A stretch of 8,547 bases of DNA from positions 1 through 8,547 of the forward strand of contig CAYJVO010000026.1 of NCBI GenBank assembly GCA_964373675.1, given 5' to 3'. Shown piece by piece: positions 1 to 5,302 of the stretch. The notes beneath the pieces were generated by a model. The model ran no database searches. It worked only from the letters and a program-made list of their open reading frames with translations, and was not told where the DNA came from. This DNA is from CAYHXN01 sp964373675. GTDB taxonomy: Bacteria > Patescibacteriota > Minisyncoccia > UBA6257 > WO2-44-18. Each line of letters begins with the position of its first letter. Within the stretch, counting starts at the first letter, position 1. The position numbers and the translations under genes are program-made.

Positions 1-14
1 CTAATGCGGAATAA

Positions 15-113
15 TTATTAAAGATTTATCTGGACTACTTAGAGATTTAAAAAAACCGTTCAGCGAAAACACGGGAAAATTAATAACGGTATCTCAAACC
101 CTTTTTTAAACTA
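15..113 (+). pseudogene. Decayed N-terminal part of the tyrosine recombinase
   Basis: This stretch is in the same frame as the recombinase that follows and encodes recognisable pieces of the SAM-like core-binding domain of XerC/XerD proteins. It reads LLKIYLDYLEI, stop, KNRSAKTREN, stop, stop, RYLKPFFKL, then runs without a break into VNVGELKDIN. Family members usually have something like a YLEYLEIEKNRS...T..NY.RYL..F pattern here. TAA codons lie at 12, 48, 81 and 84, with no frameshift between them. By family pattern the stops at 48 and 84 replace probable Glu codons (GAA) and the one at 81 a Tyr codon. The homology is my reading of the translation, not an alignment. Real decay and sequence error near a contig end are both possible. 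Confidence 0.65.
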
Positions 114-890
114 GTGAACGTCGGTGAATTGAAAGACATTAACGAAGACAGTATTCGTGATTTTAGAGTTAAGCTGGCGCGCCAGAATTTAAAGCGCGTT
201 ACCCAGGCCTATTATGTTATTGCCATCCGCAATTTTTTAAAATATTTGATTAAAAATGATTACGAAACAGTTTCTCCCGATAAAATAGAATTGCCGAAAA
301 TCCCCCGCCGCCAGATTGAGATTATTGAATACCCCGAACTGGAACGGCTTTTAAAAGCCCCGCAGGGAAGCGACCTCCGCGCGTTGCGGGACAGGGCAAT
401 TTTGGAGGTACTGTTTTCTACCGGCCTGCGTATTTCGGAGCTTTGCGCCTTGAATAGGTACTTAGATTTTGGGCGCGGTGAAATTACTGTGCGCGGTAAG
501 GGCGAAAAACTGCGGGTAGTTTTTGTTTCGGACACGGCCAAAAAATCAATTAAAGAATACTTGAGCAAACGGCCCGATGCGGACGAAGCGCTTTTCGTGA
601 GTTTAAGCAAAAACCGTGAAAAGCCGAAAGTGCTGGGACGGATTATTCCCCGCGCCGTTCAAAGAATGATTGATCATTGTGCCCGAAAGGCCGGCATTAC
701 TAAAAGAATTACGCCGCACGGATTACGTCATCTTTTTGCCACCGATCTTTTAATCAACGGCGCCGACCTTCGCTCCGTGCAGGAACTTTTAGGCCACAGC
801 AGTGTTTCCACTACTCAAATTTATACGCATATTACCAATCAAGAGTTGAAGGACATTCACAAAGCATTCCATGGAAAACGCCGTGCTTAA
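114..890 (+). CDS. Tyrosine recombinase, XerC/XerD-like, N-terminally truncated
   Basis: This is a site-specific DNA recombinase of the tyrosine family, which cuts and rejoins DNA through a 3'-phosphotyrosine; Xer members resolve chromosome dimers. Residues 1-60 are the rest of the core-binding domain and about 70-250 the catalytic domain. All catalytic residues are visible: Arg106 (STGLR), Lys129 (VRGKG), His202 and Arg205 (HGLRH), His228 (LGHSS) and the nucleophile Tyr237 (TTQIYTH). At 258 residues it is about 40 shorter than typical Xer proteins, and the missing part lies upstream with stops in it. GTG at 114 is the first start after the last stop; no Shine-Dalgarno sequence precedes it. 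It could be a functional short form, a pseudogene, or a full gene with sequence errors. Chromosomal XerC/D and a mobile-element integrase cannot be told apart here, although the sequence resembles Xer more. The next gene starts 8 bp downstream on the same strand. Confidence 0.85.
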   Translation: MNVGELKDINEDSIRDFRVKLARQNLKRVTQAYYVIAIRNFLKYLIKNDYETVSPDKIELPKIPRRQIEIIEYPELERLLKAPQGSDLRALRDRAILEVLFSTGLRISELCALNRYLDFGRGEITVRGKGEKLRVVFVSDTAKKSIKEYLSKRPDADEALFVSLSKNREKPKVLGRIIPRAVQRMIDHCARKAGITKRITPHGLRHLFATDLLINGADLRSVQELLGHSSVSTTQIYTHITNQELKDIHKAFHGKRRA

Positions 891-898
891 GATTTATA

Positions 899-3277
899 AT
901 GAAAATAATGTTTAAGAAATTTTTGCTTGCGGCGATGCTGATGGGTTTGATCGGCGTCTTTTATCCTGTTTTGCCGGCGGAAGCGGCAGTGGTTAACAGC
1001 GTTCAACGCGGTTCAGTCATAATGCCGCCAGCGATTAACCAGCCGGTAACAGTGAATATTAACGCAGTTGATCCGGGTCGGGCCTTTGTCGTTTGTTCGC
1101 CAGCCGGTTTTCCTGCCAATACGACCATTACTTCTTATACGGCACTAGTGGTGGACTACAATGCAGGAAACGCCAGTAATGTGATGTGCGCGCTTTCCAG
1201 TCCGACCACGATAACTTTGCACGGAGCGCCGGAATCAGTCGGGCAGGAAGTTTTTTGGTTTGTGGTGGATTTTCAGTTTGGCGTCAGGGTCCAGAGAGGC
1301 ACAGCAGACATCTCCAGCCGAGCCCTTCCTTTTAATCCTTACCTTATTAATATTTCCCCGGTTAATGTAAGCCGTTCGTTTGTTATTTTTTCCAAATCCA
1401 ACAATATTTCTACTCCTCAAGGGCGCAGCTCTTATTATCTCCGGGCGAATTTAATGGATTTGGATACTTTGGAATTGGTGCGCGGCACCAGTGGCCTCGG
1501 TCAGCCCGGCTTCCTCTACCTTGGCCTGGGAGAGTTTTCAGTCGCTTGGCAAGTGATAGAGTTTGAAGATTCAGTTGTTCAGCGCGGCTTGCTGGAAATG
1601 GATGCTTTTACCAGAACAGTAAGGCAAACGGTTAACCCCGTGAATTTAGGCAAGACCATTTTTTTGGCTTCTTACTACGGGTTATATCCAGACAGTTTCG
1701 GCTCTCGCGATAATTATCCGGTTATGGGCATTGACGGTAACAGGACGATCACTTTTTCCCGTCCTGATGACGGCCAATTAGTAAGAATCGCCTGGCAAGC
1801 GGCGGAATTAACTGACGCCTCCACGGTGCAGCAGCCGATGAATGCGGTAACTTTTGGCAGAGAACAGCCGCCCGGGATAGCTCCCATTTTACCACCGCTG
1901 ACGGCCAGAAGATCTTTCTGTAATTTGATTTGTCCAACTGGAGTTGAGGCCCGTTCTTCTTCGGAGGTTTTGCTGAGAATCTCCAATCCGAACGGCCCGG
2001 CGATTAATACTTCGGTGGCCTTTAACATTCCGGCAGAAATTAATCCTACTAATTTGCCGATTAATGCCGCTTGGGATCAAGCTCAGCGATTGCTAACCGT
2101 CGTTTTAGGCAGTTTCCAAGTCGGCGAAGAAAAACAAGTTCCTTTGAGTTTTGAAGGCGAGCCGGCTGGCTGCATAATTTACGGAGCTTTGCAGGGGGAG
2201 TGGAGTCCCAGACCGCCGGCCGGTCCGCCTAATTGGCAGCAGGAGATTAATTTTTCCACAGTTTTACCTGATGAACAATGCGCCGCAACTCCGATTGTTC
2301 AGCAGCAGCTGGATAACATTTTAAGGGAGACATTAAGACAGACAGTCGGCCTTGGCGCCGCCATCAGAGATTTACTGGAAACCTTGCGGCAAAGCGAAAT
2401 TATTCAGCAGGTTGGTCTGCCAACGGCTGTTGGGGTTGGCGCCGCCGGCGCTGCTTCCGCGGCAGCCAGCACGCCATTTTTATGGAATCTTTTGGAACTA
2501 TTGCGTTTTATCCTGCTGGGCTTTATGCGTTTTAAAAAACGCAAGCCATGGGGTTTGGTTTTTGACGAGGTTACTCGTCAACCGATCGCCGGCGCCATTG
2601 TGAAAATTTTGGATACAGAATTTCAAAAAGTCAAAGAAACCCAGATCAGCGATGCCAACGGCCGATTCGGTTTCTTAGTTCCAGCCGGAAGTTATTACTT
2701 AAAAGTTTCCAAGAGCGGTTACAAAGATGAAGAGACTTCGGTATTTGCCGTAAAGGACCCCACCAAAGAAGCCCCGAATTTAGAATTGGCCATGTCTTCT
2801 TTGTCGGGAGAAACCGATCTTAAAAAGCTTAACTGGCTTAAGACTTTAAATGATCTTCGCCGTCTGCTTTACCTTCTTAACCCTTATCTTCTGACGATCG
2901 GAACGATCCTTAGCGTTTTTATGTTCGTAGTTTTTCCGACAATTATTAATTACGCCGTTTTGATGGTCTACGTGATTTTAGATGCTTATAAAATTTGGCT
3001 GGCCACGGTTACGGTCAGGCCGTACGGGCGAGTCCTGGATCATTCTAATCGCGATCCTTTGCCGCTGAGCATCGTGCGGGCCTTCAACAAGTCTAACAAC
3101 TGGTTGACTGCCACTCATGTAAGCGATGTGCAGGGGCGATTTAATTTTCTCGTTACACCGGGATCTTACTATATGACTGCCGACAAAGATGGTTATCGGC
3201 CATTTAAATCGGAGTCACTGGATTTTAGAAAACCGGGCATTGTTAATAAAGATATTGAATTAAAGAGAGGGACTTAA
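899..3277 (+). CDS. Exported membrane-anchored surface protein with two carboxypeptidase-regulatory-like domains
   Basis: The function is not known; the architecture is that of a large cell-envelope protein. A signal peptide covers residues 1-29 (KK, a hydrophobic core, then PAEA-A). Three tandem repeats of about 85-97 residues follow, at roughly 32-128, 129-225 and 226-308. Each opens with a VQRG motif, and the second and third end in an AWQ-type strand. Residues 341-461 look like a beta-sandwich of the kind that follows the phrase ISNPNGPAINT, with Cys at 341, 345, 425 and 461. Residues 465-500 are helical. Hydrophobic stretches at 505-543 end in FKKRK, and a carboxypeptidase-regulatory-like domain lies at about 548-632. 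A second membrane stretch (663-700) and a second such domain (703-788) follow; both contain SD..GRF.FLV.PGSYY. ATG 899 is chosen; ATG 908 is an alternative, and neither has a Shine-Dalgarno sequence. It may be co-transcribed with the recombinase. Confidence 0.85.
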   Translation: MKIMFKKFLLAAMLMGLIGVFYPVLPAEAAVVNSVQRGSVIMPPAINQPVTVNINAVDPGRAFVVCSPAGFPANTTITSYTALVVDYNAGNASNVMCALSSPTTITLHGAPESVGQEVFWFVVDFQFGVRVQRGTADISSRALPFNPYLINISPVNVSRSFVIFSKSNNISTPQGRSSYYLRANLMDLDTLELVRGTSGLGQPGFLYLGLGEFSVAWQVIEFEDSVVQRGLLEMDAFTRTVRQTVNPVNLGKTIFLASYYGLYPDSFGSRDNYPVMGIDGNRTITFSRPDDGQLVRIAWQAAELTDASTVQQPMNAVTFGREQPPGIAPILPPLTARRSFCNLICPTGVEARSSSEVLLRISNPNGPAINTSVAFNIPAEINPTNLPINAAWDQAQRLLTVVLGSFQVGEEKQVPLSFEGEPAGCIIYGALQGEWSPRPPAGPPNWQQEINFSTVLPDEQCAATPIVQQQLDNILRETLRQTVGLGAAIRDLLETLRQSEIIQQVGLPTAVGVGAAGAASAAASTPFLWNLLELLRFILLGFMRFKKRKPWGLVFDEVTRQPIAGAIVKILDTEFQKVKETQISDANGRFGFLVPAGSYYLKVSKSGYKDEETSVFAVKDPTKEAPNLELAMSSLSGETDLKKLNWLKTLNDLRRLLYLLNPYLLTIGTILSVFMFVVFPTIINYAVLMVYVILDAYKIWLATVTVRPYGRVLDHSNRDPLPLSIVRAFNKSNNWLTATHVSDVQGRFNFLVTPGSYYMTADKDGYRPFKSESLDFRKPGIVNKDIELKRGT

Positions 3278-3381
3278 ATTTTTGCACCTCGGGCAACTTT
3301 TTCGCATCACCTCTGGTATGTAAATATACTCATTTTGCCTTTCAAAAATGGTTCTTCTCCTTATAATCAGCAGCCGTTGGT

Positions 3382-4905
3382 CTATATAATCAGGCGGGAA
3401 TTTAGGTCTGCTAAGCTGCTGCCCTCCATTTCTTGGGGTTTGGGAAGGCCCATCAATTCTAGGATCGTGGGCGCAATATCAGCCAGAATTCCTCCGAGGG
3501 CAATTTCTTTTACTGGATCGCCGTTAATAAATTTCTCCCTTTGTTTAGTTACAAGCCAAAATGGAACCGGATTAGTGGAATGTTCTTTATCTACTTCTCC
3601 GGTTTCCAAGTTAACCATTTCCTCCGTATTGCCATGATCGGCGGTTACGATCAAAGCTCCGTTCAGGGAAAGAACTTTATTGGCGATTTTTCCCATACAT
3701 TCATCTAACGTCTGGATCGCTTTTGTGGCGGCTGCCAGATTGCCGGTGTGCCCAGCCATATCGCCATTGGCAAAGTTGACAGCTGCAAAATCATAACGAT
3801 TTTGACTTAGCTGATTAATCAGCATTTCGGTGATTTGGGGGGCAGACATCTCCGGGTTCAATTCGTACTCGGACCCGAGAGACGGCACGATGATTCTTTC
3901 TTCATTTTCAAAAGGTTCTTCTTGGCCACCGTTTAAAAAATAGGTAATGTGAGCGCGTTTTTCCGATTCAGCGATTTTTAGCTGGATTTTTTTATTATCA
4001 GAAAGAATTTTAGACAACGGATTCTGGATGCGCTGGGGAGGAAAAGCTGTTTTAATCGGATAATCCTCGCGATATTGAGTCATACCGACGAAAAATAAAT
4101 TTCTCCAAGGTATAAAAAGTTCGGTAAGCTGACGGGCGCGGTCCGGACGAAAGTTAAAAAATATTACCACGTCGCCTTCTTTAATCCTTGGCAGCGGATT
4201 TTGTTTTTTATCTAAAATAATGGTTGGCTTTACCGATTCGTCTTCCAAACCGTTTTTATAGGCGTTTTCCAAAGCCGCTTTGGCGCTGGCGGCAGTTTCG
4301 CCCGTTCCTTGAGTCAAACAATTATAAGCCGCCGCAGTTAAATCCCAATTGCCATTGCGGTCCATTGCGTAAGTGCGGCCAAGGACGCTGGCAATTTGCG
4401 CGCCCTCTACTTTTTCCAAAAATTTCAAAGCCGAGCGGGGCGGCGAATCTTCGCCATCGGTGAAAAGATGCAGGAAAATCCGTTTTTTGAATTTCTTAAA
4501 AGTTTCTATCAGGGCTTTCAGGTGATCAATGTGAGCATGGATGCCGACGCCCGTAAGCAATCCCATCAGGTGGATATCCGAATCGTTTTTCTTGGCATGA
4601 TCCACCGCTTCTTGCCAGATCGGCATTTTTAAAAATGTCCCATTTTCAATAGCCAAACTGATTCGGGGATAGTTTTGATACAGCACCCTTCCGGAGCCAA
4701 TATTGGCATGACCAACCTCAGAGCTGCCGACTTCTCCCCACGGTAAACCGACGGCAATGCCCGCGGCTTGCAGCGCGGCTCCGGGATAAGAGCGGCTGAT
4801 TTTAGACAAGTTTGGTTTATTGGCTAAAGCCAAAGCATTGCCATGACTTTCAGGAGCAAGACCAACGCCGTCCAAGATTACTAATACGACGGGTTTATAA
4901 GACAT
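3382..4905 (-). CDS. gpmI: 2,3-bisphosphoglycerate-independent phosphoglycerate mutase
   Basis: This cytoplasmic glycolytic enzyme interconverts 3-phosphoglycerate and 2-phosphoglycerate, using two Mn ions and a phosphoserine intermediate. The 507-residue length fits the family (about 510). Visible signatures, numbered from ATG 4905: the metal site Asp12 in LVILDGVG; nucleophile Ser62 in GSSEVGHANIGSGR; His123 in GIHAHIDH; TDGED at 149-153; RTYAMDRNGNWD near 177-188; NFRPDR at 251-256; Asp382 and His386 in NGDMAGHTGN; Asp423 and His424 in TADHGNTEE; and His442 in HSTNPVPFW. Nothing essential is missing. The frame stays open to a TTG at 4932, but ATG 4905 starts directly at the conserved SYKPVVLVILDG and is preferred. 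No Shine-Dalgarno sequence is visible. The stop is TAG. It converges on the 899-3277 gene with about 100 bp between them and lies downstream of tRNA-Leu on the same strand. Confidence 0.97.
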   Translation of the reverse strand: MSYKPVVLVILDGVGLAPESHGNALALANKPNLSKISRSYPGAALQAAGIAVGLPWGEVGSSEVGHANIGSGRVLYQNYPRISLAIENGTFLKMPIWQEAVDHAKKNDSDIHLMGLLTGVGIHAHIDHLKALIETFKKFKKRIFLHLFTDGEDSPPRSALKFLEKVEGAQIASVLGRTYAMDRNGNWDLTAAAYNCLTQGTGETAASAKAALENAYKNGLEDESVKPTIILDKKQNPLPRIKEGDVVIFFNFRPDRARQLTELFIPWRNLFFVGMTQYREDYPIKTAFPPQRIQNPLSKILSDNKKIQLKIAESEKRAHITYFLNGGQEEPFENEERIIVPSLGSEYELNPEMSAPQITEMLINQLSQNRYDFAAVNFANGDMAGHTGNLAAATKAIQTLDECMGKIANKVLSLNGALIVTADHGNTEEMVNLETGEVDKEHSTNPVPFWLVTKQREKFINGDPVKEIALGGILADIAPTILELMGLPKPQEMEGSSLADLNSRLII

Positions 4906-4916
4906 ACATTCAGTAT

Positions 4917-4941
4917 AAAATCCAAATGACAAAATCCAAAT
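4917..4941. repeat. AT-rich 11-bp direct repeat upstream of gpmI
   Basis: The 11-mer AAAATCCAAAT occurs at 4917-4927 and again at 4931-4941, a period of 14, and a looser third unit (CAAAATTA) follows. It lies in the 5' region of gpmI. It resembles the short degenerate A-rich repeats often seen between genes in CPR genomes; no function is evident. Confidence 0.6.
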
Positions 4942-4946
4942 TCAAA

Positions 4947-4975
4947 ATTATAGAAAAGGGAGGGCGCTTCGCCGA
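4947..4975 (-). promoter_or_regulatory. Possible gpmI promoter
   Basis: On the minus strand a perfect TATAAT occupies 4952-4947. A 17-bp spacer upstream is TCGGCG (4975-4970), only 3 of 6 matches to TTGACA and lying inside a hairpin. Transcription would start near 4940, giving a leader of about 35 nt to ATG 4905. A second, weaker -10-like TATACT (4917-4912) lies only 6 bp upstream of the ATG and would make a leaderless message. gpmI may instead be read through from the tRNA-Leu promoter. Confidence 0.3.
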
Positions 4976-4987
4976 GTCTGACTCGGC
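4971..4987. repeat. Perfect short hairpin in the gpmI/tRNA spacer
   Basis: GCCGAGT (4971-4977) and ACTCGGC (4981-4987) are perfect inverted copies around CTG. The stem is 7 bp and GC-rich. CGCTTC on its left and TTCGC on its right echo the TTCG motifs of the larger hairpin nearby. No T-tract follows directly on either strand, so an intrinsic terminator is not supported; on the minus strand the nearest T-run is CCCTTTTC about 13 nt further on. Confidence 0.6.
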
Positions 4988-5005
4988 TTCGCTATTTGAA
5001 CAGCT

Positions 5006-5025
5006 GGGAAACCCTCGGTTTTCCC
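5006..5025. repeat. Hairpin with GGGAAAC/GTTTTCCC stem, first copy
   Basis: GGGAAACC (5006-5013) pairs with GGTTTTCCC (5017-5025) across a CTC loop, with one bulged T. The tail AATCCTTCC follows at 5026-5034. The same stem and nearly the same tail recur at 5039-5107 around a much longer GC-rich centre, so the two look like copies of one element. Confidence 0.55.
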
Positions 5026-5038
5026 AATCCTTCCTACA

Positions 5039-5098
5039 CGGGAAACTCCCGCCTTCGCGGGCCGTAGCCCGCTTCGGCGGGCGAAGGCCCGTTTCCCG
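5039..5098. repeat. Long GC-rich nested hairpin, second copy, REP-like
   Basis: The outer stem CGGGAAAC (5039-5046) pairs with GTTTCCCG (5091-5098). Inside it GCCTTCGC (5051-5058) pairs with GCGAAGGC (5081-5088). The centre offers two exclusive tips: GCGGGC/GCCCGC with a CGTA loop (5057-5072), or CCCGC/GCGGG with a TTCG loop (5068-5081). The tail ACTCCTTCC at 5099-5107 matches the tail of the hairpin at 5006. No T-tract flanks it. It looks like a repetitive extragenic palindrome rather than a terminator. Confidence 0.6.
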
Positions 5099-5113
5099 AC
5101 TCCTTCCCGTTCC

Positions 5114-5181
5114 AATCCCTCCCTGAAATTTCTGAAGCAATTTTAGAAGCTGTTTCAGAAATTTGTGGGCAGGGAGGGATT
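5114..5181. repeat. 23-bp inverted repeat overlapping the 3' end of tRNA-Leu
   Basis: AATCCCTCCCTG (5114-5125) is the exact reverse complement of 5170-5181. AAATTTCTGAA (5126-5136) is the exact reverse complement of 5154-5164. The only break is a 5-nt bulge, GTGGG (5165-5169), on one side, and the loop is 17 nt. The arm 5170-5181 is part of tRNA-Leu: the last three T-loop bases, the 3' strand of the T-stem and the first four bases of the 3' acceptor strand. In the tRNA transcript the trailer could therefore pair with the mature tRNA sequence. Confidence 0.75.
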
Positions 5182-5247
5182 TGAACCCTCAAGCCTTTCG
5201 GCATACGGTCCTAAGCCGTACGTGTCTGCCAGTTGCACCACCTGCCC
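5166..5247 (-). tRNA. tRNA-Leu (anticodon TAG)
   Basis: This 82-nt class II tRNA decodes CUA and related leucine codons. Read on the minus strand it has acceptor GGGCAGG/CCTGCCC with discriminator A, D-stem GTG/CAC, anticodon stem TACGG/CCGTA with loop CTTAGGA (anticodon TAG at 5213-5211), a long variable arm GCC-GAAA-GGC, and T-arm GAGGG-TTCAAAT-CCCTC. All stems pair perfectly. The mature CCA is not encoded: CAA follows the discriminator. It must be added by a nucleotidyltransferase. The gene diverges from the 990-residue secreted protein and lies upstream of gpmI on the same strand. Its 3' part is one arm of a long inverted repeat. Confidence 0.97.
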
Positions 5248-5273
5248 GGGGTATTATTTTTATCATACTCTGC

Positions 5274-5302
5274 ATTATAATTAAAGAATATCACTATGCG
5301 AA
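5274..5302 (-). promoter_or_regulatory. Probable tRNA-Leu promoter
   Basis: On the minus strand the -35 TTCGCA (5302-5297, 4 of 6 matches) and a perfect -10 TATAAT (5279-5274) are 17 bp apart. The expected start is near 5267, about 20 nt before the tRNA 5' end at 5247. The -35 box lies inside the first codons of the divergent gene, and the -10 is shared with that gene's own -10. Confidence 0.5.
5276..5281 (+). promoter_or_regulatory. Likely -10 element of the 990-residue secreted protein gene
   Basis: TATAAT on the plus strand ends 14 bp before ATG 5296, so transcription would begin near 5288 and leave a leader of only about 8 nt. No recognisable -35 lies 16-18 bp upstream (the 17-bp position reads ATTATT). 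The element is one half of the palindrome ATTATAAT (5274-5281), which also gives the -10 for tRNA-Leu. Confidence 0.45.

Noticed and set aside
15..113. TAA reassigned to a sense codon in this organism
   Set aside because: TAA is the stop of the recombinase and of both large exported proteins, and no internal TAA occurs in any other gene here.
3278..3381. Terminator between the convergent surface-protein and gpmI genes
   Set aside because: The only candidate, TTGC/GCAA around 3290-3305 followed by a short T-run, has a 4-bp stem. It is too weak to call.
4971..5098. CRISPR array
   Set aside because: The repeats are few, unequal hairpins without uniform spacers, and no cas-like gene is present.
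4910..5140. Minus-strand frame of 76 codons across the gpmI/tRNA spacer
   Set aside because: It consists of hairpin and repeat DNA, has no domain-like sequence, and its apparent composition reflects palindromes read in frame.
5114..5247. Phage or integrative-element attachment site at tRNA-Leu
   Set aside because: The only second copy of tRNA sequence is 12 bp and inverted, not a direct repeat, and the recombinase is about 4 kb away next to unrelated genes.
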